Assembly (NCBI RefSeq): GCF_003573695.1
Contig: NC_039361.1
Coordinates: 102,116,279-102,180,278, forward strand
Direction: 5' to 3'
DNA length: 64,000 bases
Source of the DNA: Papaver somniferum
Lineage: Eukaryota; Streptophyta; Magnoliopsida; Ranunculales; Papaveraceae
In this document: positions 45,720 through 56,838 of the stretch, piece by piece
Numbering within the stretch: position 1 is the first letter of the stretch
How the letters are laid out: the number at the start of each line of letters is the position of its first letter
Made by a program: the position numbers and the translations under genes
Notes under the pieces: model-generated
What the model saw: only the letters and a program-made list of their open reading frames with translations
Told to the model about the DNA's origin: nothing
Databases searched by the model: none

Positions 45720-46046
45720 TTATTCGAAAGTTTCTTTGATAATCTGCTCAACTAAAACCATCACATCTGGTACTCGTGTTGCAACGTTAGCAGGATGTGC
45801 TGGAACTTCAAGTACCTTTTCTTCTAGAGGTGTCTCCCTGGGTATTTCTGGTGTGCCAGACACAGTTTCACCAACAGGCTGATTCGAAGGAATGGGAGCA
45901 TGGACACCATCCATTTCAACAGAAGCAGAAGCAGGAAGAGTAAGACTGTCAACATGATCTTGAACTTCAGCTAACAGGGGCATGCCAGGAACCTTACACA
46001 CGCCATCAATAGTTATGGTGATCCTTAGATTTCTTGGTACAACCAT
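45720..46046 (-). CDS. Unrecognised 108-residue ORF (possible gene or exon)
   Basis: Minus-strand ORF beginning MVVPRNLRITITIDG and ending IIKETFE, with a Pro/Glu/Val-rich middle. The frame is open about 28 codons further upstream to a possible acceptor (TATATATTAG near 46125), so it may be an exon. Not recognised. Codon spread looks more protein-like than its A/T-rich surroundings, which is the only support. Confidence 0.3.
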   Translation of the reverse strand: MVVPRNLRITITIDGVCKVPGMPLLAEVQDHVDSLTLPASASVEMDGVHAPIPSNQPVGETVSGTPEIPRETPLEEKVLEVPAHPANVATRVPDVMVLVEQIIKETFE

Positions 46047-46125
46047 TACTATCTTTGGAATTGTTTTAATCCTCTCGGTATTGTTCTTATTGGAACTCGT
46101 TTTCTTCGTCTAATATATAAATCTA

Positions 46126-47070
46126 TCTTATATGCTGGTGTGGTTTGTACGACCTATTTAATAATATATATATGTATTAGAAAAACCCTAATCTTTTTTA
46201 GGTTATGAGCATTATCTCCAATTACCTAATTTAGTTGTATTACGCATATCACTCTCAAGTAAACAAAATATAACAGTTTCCATATCGATAAATATATGCT
46301 CATATACGTGTACAACACCACATTGATTTTAGTATATATATGGTTTATCTAAATACGAAAAAATAGCACGAAAAAATTGCGTAAACAGAACCATGTTGAT
46401 TGAGTACATGGAGTATATGCTTTATCTTACAGTAGATCATAATCATGTACTCTTCGCTAATGTGCATGCCTTAGCTACACTCTTGCCAAATCTGTAGGTA
46501 TCTGAAGTATCTCTCTCTCCATGATTTTCCATGCCTAATCTTCTCTGAACAAATTTCTATTTTTGGTGTAATTCCCTCGGTAATTCACACCTACTCAAAG
46601 CCATGCGCAACAATTCCCTCCATCCAAGCGTTATAACCATGCCCAAATTCTCTTTTGGCTTTCGTATATTGGTCAACACCATAAATTACAGCTATGATTG
46701 GCAGTAGCAATATATATTGGTATCATTTTTTTTCTTAAAAAGATTAATATACTATGGTCATAACCCTAATTTCTTGTCTTCAAAAGATTAATATACCATG
46801 GTCATAACCCTAACTTTTATTTGCAATGGACACATAAATAAAATGTTGATAAACTGGAATAAATCTCACACAAACACGTGAAAATATTTGTTTCTTGTTT
46901 GGATCATGAATTTTTAAAGAAGTCATGCTGATTAAGGATGAGACCATTGGCCAAACGGTGTAATGGTTCGCACCCCTTTGTAGTACATTAACCGAATAGA
47001 TTTTGAAACACCAAAAGACGTGAAAATTCCAACAGGTGTGTTGTGTGGGGACACATATTGCATCCATTGG
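46126..47070. other. Region upstream of F-box copy A
   Basis: No gene seen. A short repeat, ATTAATATACYATGGTCATAACCCTAA, occurs twice about 54 bp apart (46743 and 46789). Confidence 0.4.
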
Positions 47071-47073
47071 ATG

Positions 47074-47084
47074 TCTATATAAGC
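47074..47084 (+). promoter_or_regulatory. Conserved promoter block and TATA box of F-box copy A
   Basis: CAACAGGTGT (47031-47040) and GGATGTCTATATAAGC (47069-47084) recur upstream of F-box copy C (62279-62310). The first block, with GGGTG, also lies at the left flank of the SIRE-like element (54455-54472). Confidence 0.65.
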
Positions 47085-47180
47085 TTTACTCGTATCTTCT
47101 AGTATAGCATTCAACAAAAACGAAATCCTAAATGCTTATACATTTAAAAATAAAATATTTCATCACTAATAGTAATAGAA

Positions 47181-48346
47181 ATGTTGCCGGATTTAACTCC
47201 CGAGATACTACACCTCCTCCCAAGTACAGAAAGTATTTTGGCAAGAAAATGTGTATGCAAAGAGTGGAAGTTTTTCCTTGCAGACAAAAGAATTGGACTC
47301 CTTTTTGGTTTCACTCAAAAAATGAGATAATAAAAAGTTATGCAACTCTTCTACATAGAACAAATTGAGGAGGAATATTACTGCACGATGATGGGATATT
47401 TCTATCAGATGTTATTTGGAAACAATGGTACCTGGAATATTATCCAATCCTATGATGAAAACATGTCACACCCTATCGTTGGATCTTGTAATGGTCTGGT
47501 ATGTTTTTATGTTTCACACCATGGCATACAAGATCCTATTTATATTATGAATCCAACAACGAGTGAGCACCTCCATCTTCCACAAATATGCGATCCAACA
47601 CCAACGCCACAAATTAGTTGGGATCGACGATCTGTTGTAGGGGGTTTCGGCTGTTGTGAACATACCGGTGAATACAAAGTAGTCGAGTGGACGGTAAAGT
47701 GGACGTACACACTCTAGGAGACAACAGGGGATGGAGGAAAATCGGAGATTTTCCTTTTACTTTTTGGGATTCAGGTGTGTACGCACATGGTTGTATTTTT
47801 TTGGATAAATCATTATTTTATGAAAATATTCAGATAGTATCTTTCAATTTGGACAGTGAGACATTCCAGTCACATTCTCCACCCTCGCATCATATTTATG
47901 AGAATGGTGGTTTCAGTACTCCAAGACTTGGAATGGTCTTGTCTGGAGTTCGTCTTCTATTTTACAACATTCACGATATTTATGATTTCTGGATTGATTT
48001 TTGGGCACCCATTTCCGATAATGATATTCATGCACGGGCACCCGGTGTAGAATGGAATTGGGAACTTAAGAGGAGAATTTTCTTGGAAGAGCCTTCGAAT
48101 TTATGGTGGACGCCTTATAAGCTAATAGCCTTGGAAAAGAACAACGACATTTTATTGCAAAACAATCGCTGTTTAACGCGTTATAATGAACTCACCAGAA
48201 CTTTGACAGAAATTGCGGAGAGAAGGTGGCCGGTAAAGGTTAGAGTTATTCCTAACATGAGGAGCTCCGTCTTGTTGAGTAATTTTGGAGAACAATCGGA
48301 AACATGTACTGACGATGTCCATGCCACAAACATATTCCGTGTGTAG
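47181..48346 (+). pseudogene. F-box protein gene copy A (F-box plus F-box-associated domain), broken
   Basis: ATG at 47181 starts MLPDLTPEILHLL; the F-box core runs LTPEILHLLPSTESILARKCVCKEWK with the following KRIGLLFG. In the family this binds SKP1 in an SCF ubiquitin ligase. The C-terminal part is an FBA-type domain: HPIVGSCNGLVCFY, IMNPTTSEHLHLP, HTLGDNRGWRKIG, YAHGCIF, FWAPIS and a final VHATNIFRV. Two adjacent stops (47328-47333) separate the F-box from the rest in the same frame, and a 7-base loss near 47688 against copy C changes the frame. If translation began downstream, only an FBA fragment would result. Confidence 0.85.
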
Positions 48347-49569
48347 TATTTTTGTTTTTGTTTTTATCAGAGTAATGTAGTTTGATGTTAGATATACATA
48401 TATTTTTAATAGTACCATTTCTCATCTTTGATTTTTTTTTTCCGTATCTTGTCTGGACTAAAAGTTGTTTTTGAAATTTGAAGAATCGAACTTGGTCTTA
48501 TTTTGGGTAATAATGGTTGGTATTTTATTTAATGGAGTTAATGCTTTTAAACATATTCTCGACGAATTTAGAGGGGGACTTTCTTTTATGGTGTTCAATT
48601 TGGTATAGAGGGAGGCATTTCTGTATTCCAGTTGTATTTATGGTTATAAATTTTGCAAATATATAGGGAGACTTTTATGTGTTCATAAAAGTAAATCCGA
48701 GAGAGAAAAAGAAAAATGTAAAAAGAAGTGAGAATTTGAGATGCAAAAGGTATAAGTGATTGATAGACAAATCAATGATGATATTCTTGAAAATGTATAC
48801 GAATAAAAAAGATTTTGTAACTGACGGGGATTTGAGAAGTCGAAAAAAATGTTAATTACGTGACTAATCAGGATTCTTTTTGTAGACGAATTATAGATTT
48901 GAAACTGGTGTTTGACACCAAAACACAAAACCAGAACATAAATGGACAAAACAAATTAGAGACATATGTAACACCTCATTTTAATTTCTAGAATTGTGTT
49001 ATTACGTCTTTTTTATTAATAAATAATTAAGAAATATAAGAAATACTGATCAATAAGAAACCTATTTTGTCAATCTAGTCTCTTGTTGAATCATGAATTA
49101 TAAATGCCACGTTCTAGTCGTTAATATCACAAAGCAATTGTTCTTGAAGCCGATCAGCTCGTTCTTGAAGTATATTCACATGTTGTTGGAGACCAGAATA
49201 ATCACGATCAAAGGGAGAACAACATTTACTTTCCCCATCCACCAATTTCACACAATGCTCATCGACAGCAAATGCATTAATCTTACGCAAACGCCAATAA
49301 TCTGCATGCTTCCTCATGCAGATTATGAACACGCCGAGTCTAGGCTGAAGAACTCGTACATCGTAATCTGAGATCTTAAAATAGTCTTCTAGGGTTGTTC
49401 TTAATGAATATTATCTAACAGTTTTAGGACCCATAACAATAAATTGGTAACAATAGGATGTGTTGTTCATTCTGATCGAAAACGAAGAGCGATTTGCAGG
49501 AGAGAAGAAAAACTCCTTGTATTGACAATTATATATGGTGGCCGGAAAAAATTAAGTTGATTTATTTAT
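48347..49569. other. A/T-rich stretch downstream of F-box copy A
   Basis: No supported gene. Frames at 48683-48949 and 49093-49371 lack recognisable motifs. Confidence 0.4.
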
Positions 49570-49751
49570 TAAGTTCTTTATGTTCAGAAACTACATCCGA
49601 TTAAAAAGGAAATTAGATAAAGATGAAATATTCATTCCATATATATATATATATATCATTATCTATTTTCTGCCATATTTATATATAGTGATACAAAAAT
49701 TGAAATATTCGATGTTCTTTATCCAAAAAATGTAGGGGCTAAAAGAGAGGT
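49570..49751 (+). repeat. F-box flank-like segment
   Basis: TATGTTCAGAAACTACATCCGATTAAAAAGG and what follows resembles 62098-62215 and 63890-64000, the spacer upstream of F-box units. It includes an (AT)n run at 49640. This suggests another F-box unit began here before the LTR landed. The fit is imperfect. Confidence 0.6.
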
Positions 49752-52592
49752 TGTTAGAGCATAGCTCGGTTGAACCCCCCAAGCGGTGGTATGTCAAGTT
49801 TAATTGTCATATTTTAGTGAATCAAAACTCATTTAAAGAGTCGCTTGATTATATACTAGAGTCAACTTAGTATAGGTTAGATTGAAAGTGTTAGGATATG
49901 AGACTTACAAGTATTACATGAAGACTTGAAGAATGTGAAGAAGAATGGAGCTGCAACGACAAAATCATCCTTCCTCTTGAGGTTAGTAATATTTGACTTG
50001 AACTGTTTCTTTCCCTAACGTATATTTCAAGTCGTGCATATTGAAAACATAACTGCAAAGCTGTGTATGAAACTCTAGTTCGACATAGTATTAAGGAATA
50101 CAATACGAGGTTTATTGCTTAACCATTAAACTTTGTATATAAGACATCGACATGATCATATGAATGCTATTGTGATTATGTATGGGTATGAGTGAAGATT
50201 TCATCCTTGGAAACAATGTTTTACATTCGTTTAAAGGAAGTAAGTTCATAAACTCGTTTTGTGAATCGAAAGGGAAATCGCTAGGATTGTTGGTATTGTT
50301 ATTCATTGCAAATATATTTTGAATTACCAATATTTAGTATAACCGCTCATAAACTTGTTTATGTATCTTGGTAAAACTATTCACAAGGCTTGACTTATGT
50401 ATTGGTATGACTTTTATTAGTGAAACCGATCTTAAGTAATCACTCAAGATGGTATGATCGATGCCTTGTAAATAACAACTTTTATCTAGTCATTGGGGAA
50501 CCGATCCTAGTAAGAGGTGCAACAAATTTGAAAGAGGGAATCGATCCTTGTAAGAGGTGCAACACATTTTTATTAGATGGGGGAACCTATCCTATGAACA
50601 TGTGCAAAAAGTTTGTAATTTTGGGGGAACCGATCCTATGGACATGTGCAACCGAACATAGGTAGTTACCATAAGTTGTGGGGAACCGATCGTAGTACCT
50701 AGTCAACCGAATTTAGGTAACTAGCGTGACTATGCACAGTATTCACATGGGGGTAGAACCGAACTTGTTTTGTTAGAACCGTGAAACCCATAATTGGTGA
50801 TTTGGTAGGATAATCAATCACATAGTTCTTGGAATTCAGACGAACCAATTCTAAACTTGTTTGGAAGTGTGGAAAATCGTTTCCAAGATTGTAAGTATGA
50901 AAAAGGACTTACAAAGTAAAGATGTCGACATACTTTGTGCAGTAACTCTTATCATTAATTGCTCAAGATATTCCTTAATAGCTAAAGGAGAATCCCAGGA
51001 TCAAAATAATTGAGAATCTTTTAATTAAGGTTTCTTAGGTTTTACATGATATTTAATCTCTAGCAATAAATGCATATCTTTAGAAAATAATAATTAGTAA
51101 TGTGCATTTACTGATTATAGATTTTTTTATTGGGATTTCGGTCAATATTTGGACAGTGCATTTCCAGGAATTATAAAAAACGATTTTGTGTTTATTGCAT
51201 ATCTTTGAGAATATTCGGTTTTGGAAATTCCTTGGTGTCCAAACTTCCTTGTCTATAAATATTGAATTTGCATTTCTAGCTAACTAATCCTCAGAGCCAG
51301 ACTACTACCTAGTTGTGTTGTTACTGGTGGAGCCGCCTATTCGGAGAGGAAAGTAACCTAATTAGGTGAAATCTCTTACGGCCGCTCAGTTTAAAGACTT
51401 CTTTGGGATTGAGAAGCTCTATTAGTACCGTTGGTGGGAAACTAGATAATAGCAGTTTATTATTAGTTTTTGATTGATTTAATTGACTAACGGTTGTTGA
51501 ACTTTGATTGCACCTAGTTTGTTTATGCTTGAGAATATTCTCTTCTGATATAAGATTCACTCAAACTAGATCTAAGTTTTGACGGGGATCTTTAGACTGT
51601 TTGTAGATCTAAATATGTCTTGTGATAATACACCCTTAAGAGACTTCATTCTGTGTGTGACTGATCACAAGAGATTCAAGTCGATTGTGTGTAGGTGCTG
51701 ATTGAAGATTAAAGAAGATTTGAAGACAAGAAGACTTTTTGGGTTCATAATCTTTGGTGTGCACAATACCTGTTTCAGCTGGAAAGGATCCAACTATAAT
51801 AGGTTTATCTTTGTGATAAATTGGATTGATTAGTTGAGTAGATCGGCATCAATACACTTCTCTGTGATTAATAGTATGGATTGCATAGTCTAACAATTAC
51901 TTCGGTAGTTGTTGAGAGATTGATCTAAGGACTCGACAAAGGAGTTTATTGGCTAAACGGAAGAGCATTTGTCAAACTCATATCACGTTGTTTGAAAAGA
52001 GTTGTTACCAAACAGATTTGTTGTTCCTTTACTGTTTGGAATACGAACCAAAGGAATTGTTCCAACTGCGTGACTTATTAACAAGTTGGAGGCGCAGGGA
52101 TACTGAGGAAACTAGGTGAACTATAGGTTTAGTTGCTTGGTCTCAACTATACGAAGTTGGTTTGATTTTGTATAGCAGCTTAATTATGAGAGTATTGAAT
52201 TCTGTACTACGTCCCGGGGTTTTTCTGCATTTGCAGTTTCCTAATTAACAAAATCTTACTGTGTCTTTTTATTATAATTAGAAGTAATACACAAACGTTA
52301 ATTCCTATTTTACTTGATAGACAATCCCTAGAGTTTGGTTAAGTCCGAACCTATTATCAAGTAAACATACTTCGTTGTTGTATTATCTCGATCTTGTATC
52401 CATATATAGTCAATCACACAAGTTATCTTGTTGTTGCATTGTCTCGATCTCGTATCCATAGACGATCACATGAAGTGTGAACCAATTAGTTGTATTGTCT
52501 CGACTCAGTCTATAGACAATCACTTTCGGAGAAAGGACTTATAAGTGGATAAGTTTTAGATTGAGGTATATTTGGGTACTCTCGTCTTTTCA
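49752..52592 (+). mobile_element. Solo LTR of a SIRE-like (Ty1/copia) element
   Basis: 2.84 kb starting TGTTAGAGCATAGCTCGG and ending CTCGTCTTTTCA, matching the start and end of the minus-oriented LTR at 54473-56824 (TGTTAGAGCATTGCTCGG...CCCGCTTTTTCA). Shared internal landmark near 52215: ACGTCCCGG..TTTTTCTGCATT. No interior or primer site follows. Candidate target duplications GAGGT (49747) and AAGAT (52593) differ at two bases, so they are uncertain. TATA-like TCTATAAATATT near 51250. Confidence 0.8.
50480..50720. repeat. Minisatellite within the solo LTR, roughly 55-bp unit
   Basis: About five degenerate copies of GGGGAACCGATCCTA followed by a GTGCAAC block. A second local repeat, TTGTATTGTCTCGAT-like with a 70-bp period, lies at 52372-52525. 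Confidence 0.75.
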
Positions 52593-53399
52593 AAGATACA
52601 TAAATTATGGTACCATTAGCCCATATTTGTAGTGGTAAATTCACGTTTTGTATTTTATGGATAATTCCTGTTTTATATTATCAACTAATGTCGTTGTAAA
52701 TATTAAGATGTTGTTGTGATGGGTATTCTAATTCCAGGAGGTCAGCATTAGTGAATTGGTGCACAAGTAGCTATAATGAGAATCGCAGCTGGTTTTTGTA
52801 ATTCAAATGAAAGCCAAGAAGACCCCTTCCCCTTGATGGACTCTAGTCTTATAGAATCCATGTAATTTCAGCAATCCTTTGTAATTTCGATACAATGTCA
52901 AATTTGTGTAATACAATTAGGCGTGATTTTTCCAAGTTTTCAACATAATACTTGTGCTTTCTATATATCCATTTCTTTGGTCATAAATTGAGTTTGACAA
53001 TGCAACCAACAACTCAACACCATTTAATCATACACAAGAAAACATTCATTAAACAAGAAAATTAATCCATTAGACAGTCATTAAACAGTCACTAATTAAG
53101 CAATTCCAACACCATTCAGTCATTAACATTACAAAAAAAATGAAAATAAATCCTTAATCAAAAACATAAATTTCAAAAAACAAAACAAGATTCAGTCGTC
53201 CACAGTCCACAATTTCCCATTAGACCACTCTTAATTCCAATTTTTCGTTGTACTTTGATGATTCCCATTTCTTCAAAATAGTAACTTGTGTAGCCATTAA
53301 AAAAATCTGTATCATCATTTCTATTAAAGCAACTTAACCCAAGAAATCCACCAGCTATAAAAAAATTGGAATTGGTAGAGTCTTACCTGTTGTCGGCCA
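52593..53399. other. A/T-rich stretch, no gene seen
   Basis: Simple A-rich sequence around 53030-53180; no ORF worth reporting. Confidence 0.4.
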
Positions 53400-54057
53400 T
53401 CACTCGGAGTCGTAATCCGACCTTTCCCTCTCCGATCGCATATCAGTTTCAGAATCAATCACTATGTTGAGTATGATCTCATTTTCAAGTGCTGTTCGTG
53501 ATAGGTACGCCTGATACTCATCCGCTACACTGATTTCATTCACAGGGTGGTCTGTATAATCCTTATATCTTCCTGCATAAATTGATGCTCTTCTAGACCT
53601 AAACCTTCTCATTAAAAACACACCTTGTTTCCTTTCCTTTTTCTGCAACAACTGCAAATATGCTTCTGGGTATTGTTCATCTTTTAGTTTCTATATGCTT
53701 CTCTTCTTTGTCTCTTCATTTTCTGCCTCATATACTGAGTTTGCATGATAAAACTCATTCTGAAACAGATCCATATCATCATCTTGGTTATTGTTATGCA
53801 AACCTACTTCTTCCTCTTCTCTCATATTCCTTGCCTCTTCTTTCTTCTTCTTTTTATTCAATCTTACTGCTTTCGATATATAGTACTTAGCTTTCTCTAG
53901 TTGCTCCAAATACATTTCACATACTACTAACTTGAACCTCATCATCACTTCCTTTCTCTTCAAGCACTCCTCTTTATCAACTTCTTCCTCTGTCATTGGG
54001 GTCTTGCCTTTTGATGGTTTGGAACCACTCCCTTTTTCTGGGTTATTTGGAGCCATT
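53400..54057 (-). CDS. Small charged-protein gene, possibly two exons
   Basis: Minus strand. Start MAPNNPEKGSGS at 54057 (an in-frame Met lies at 54191, but this one begins the conserved-looking part), then KGKTPMTEEEVDKEE, a Lys/Glu-rich middle (MYLEQLEKAKYYI, a run of six Lys), acidic NNNQDDDMDLFQ, and a stop at 53691. A likely acceptor TTGTTGCAG at about 53643 opens a second exon (53400-53642) with FRSRRASIYAGRY and an acidic end. The frames do not join without splicing. KGKxPMTEE is shared with 33384-33514. Function unknown; may be transposon-associated. Confidence 0.4.
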
Positions 54058-54472
54058 GTTATCTCTGAAACTTTTTTTCTCCTTCTCTTCTCTTGGATTA
54101 ATTTTCTCTTTGGAAAATGAATATAATCCCTAATTCCTCTTTCACATTTATTATCTTTTTTTTTTCTAAGACCTATTCCCAAGAGACGCATGCAGCGGTT
54201 GAATTCAAAGAAAATTCTAGATAGTAATAGTAGGGTAATTATAACACCCTAATAAAATTTCATGTCCTTTCAGACCTACTTCATGACGTAATGGGGTTAT
54301 CCTTTAAATTAGAATCCAATAGTAGCTAGGTTAAATTCGCGGCATAAGCTATAACCGCTTTTAAGATAAAACGTACAAATATACGCTACTTTCCTGCTCA
54401 TTAAGGACGCGACCATTCACATAATGCCTTCTCATTAAAGACGTGACCATTCACCAACAGGTGTATTGGGTG
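54058..54472. other. Spacer ending in an F-box-type promoter block
   Basis: No gene. Its last 18 bases (CAACAGGTGTATTGGGTG) match the block just upstream of the TATA box of the other F-box copies. Confidence 0.6.
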
Positions 54473-56824
54473 TGAAAAAGCGGGGGTCTAACAACCACAC
54501 CCAAAATTTCGCTTAGCAATCTATATGGACAAACTCCAATATACTTTCTAGAGAATCAACTAGACAGTCAGACTCAATCTAGATAAAAAGTATATCAAAG
54601 AGTTTATATCTCAATCTCTAGATTTGATATATACTCAAGCAAATAGAAATCTGCGAGTCTTTATCAAATACTAGAGAGATAACTTGGATGGTACCAAAGA
54701 CCAATATCCAAGTGTCAATCAATTTAAATCAACAACCAAAAGGTCGGATATTCTAATTGATTGAACAATGCACAACCTGTGATATTTCAATTATATAACA
54801 AAATATAATGCGGAAAAGAAATAACACAGACACCATAATTTTTGTAACGAGGAAACCGAAAATGCAGAAAAATACCGGGACCTAGTCCATATTGAATACA
54901 CACTGTATTAAGCCGCTACAGACACTAGCCTACTCCAAACTTACTTCGATATGGACTGTAATTGAACCCCAACCAATCTCACACTGATCCAAGGTACATT
55001 TATTCTCCTACGTCTCTGATCCTAGCAGGATACTACGTACTTGTTTCCCTTAGCTGATCTCACCCACAACTAAGAGTTGCTACGACCCAAAGTCGAAGAC
55101 TTTAATAAACAAATCTGTATCACACAGAAAAGTCTATGGTAATAGATAAATCCGTATTCCATGAATATACCTACGAGTTTTGTTCCGTATTTTGATAAAT
55201 CAAGGTGAACAGGAACCAATTGATAATCCGGACTTATATTCCCGAAGAACAACCTAGTATTATCAATCACCTCACAATAGTCTTAATCGACGCAGCGAAA
55301 AAAGATATTGTGGAATCACAAATGATGAGATGAAGATGTTTGTGATTAGTTTTTATCTTGCCTATCGGAGATAGAAATCCCAAGCCAAGTATTACAATTG
55401 TACTCGTACGATAGAAATAGCAAGATCAGATCACACAACTACGATAAAGTAGTATCGGTCTGGCTTCACAATCCCAATGAAGTCTTTAAGTCATTAACCT
55501 GGTTTAGAAGAAGAAACCAAAGGTTAAAGGAGAATCGACTCTAGCTTAGCAAACTAGTATCACACAGAATGTGTGGGGATTAGGTTTCCCAGTTGCTAGA
55601 GTTCTCCCTTATATAGTCTTCCAAATCAGGGTTTGCAATCAATGTTATCTTGGTAACAAAGCATTCAATATTCACCGTTAGATGAAAACCTGATTAGATT
55701 CAAGCTAATATTTATAAACCGTTAGATCGAAAACATAGCTTGTTATACACAAATGAAATGCACGTTTCTAGGATTGTGTAACCATACCCAAACTTATACA
55801 CTAGTTGGTTCAACAATAGTTAACCAAATGGTTAGCCATATGATCACTTTCATATCAACTATATTCTTCTTCACCATAACTAGTTCAAATGACTCAAATG
55901 AACTAGTTAGAGAGTTGTTCAATTGCAAGAAATCTTATGTACTACACAAGACACAATTGAAGGAAAAACGATTTGATTCACTTGAATCGGTTCATGAACT
56001 ATATAGACCCGGTTTGCAATTGCATTCCTTAGTTAATATGAATAAGTGCACAAACATCGTTTTTAGATATAACCTACTCAAGTTCGCGGACTGGGTTCGC
56101 GGACTTAAGTTCCCGGATGGAGTTTACAAACTCCAGCAGAAATTCTCGGGTTTGAGAACTTCGCCAGTTCGCGGACTTAGCTCATGCAATACTCCGGTTC
56201 ACTTGATCAAAAAAGTTCACAAACTTCGGTTCAAGGAATAAGGACTTATACATATATGTGTTTCCAGAACAATTCTTATATCCTCCAATGGTTATATAAT
56301 CTAAACTCTCATTTCAATTATTGAAACATTCTCAGAGGACATTATATAGTTGTTATTCACAAACCATTTTTCGTCAGAGCAATTTTCAAAGTGATTGAAA
56401 CATAACACTACTTTCGTCACTAGGTAAATATGAACTTGGCTAAAGCGAAAGCTTACCAACACATATTTCGAGAAATAGTTAGGCGAGATAAACTTGGCTT
56501 GAAATACCAAATAAGTGTAATCTAAGTCTATATAGCAAAACGAATTTTGTCTCAAGATAGGAGATAAATAGACTTTTGAGTGATAGATAAGTTCAAGTCT
56601 CCACATACCTTTTAGTTGATGAAGATCCACCAGTTCCTTGAGTAGTCCTTCGTCTTGTATAATGATTTCCATGGAGTTAGTGAGCTCAACTACACTTTCT
56701 ATCCTAGTCCGAGACCTTAGCTATAGTAGAATAGAAATCAAGACTTATAGTTTTGATCAGCTAACATTGACAAACATGCTTGAGATATCAACGCATGCGA
56801 GTTCGACCGAGCAATGCTCTAACA
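54473..56824 (-). repeat. 3' LTR of SIRE-like element
   Basis: 2352 bp. Minus-strand TATATAAGGGAG near 55602-55615 is a promoter candidate. The plus-strand ORF 55753-56241 is within the LTR and antisense to it; nothing in it is recognisable. Confidence 0.87.
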
Positions 56825-56838
56825 ATCTCCCCCTTTGT

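Noticed and set aside
49640..49662. (AT)n run as a possible regulatory element
   Set aside because: Simple sequence repeat; no support for function.
55753..56241. 162-codon plus-strand ORF
   Set aside because: Lies antisense inside the SIRE-like LTR, no motif, not kept in the solo LTR copy as far as I can see.
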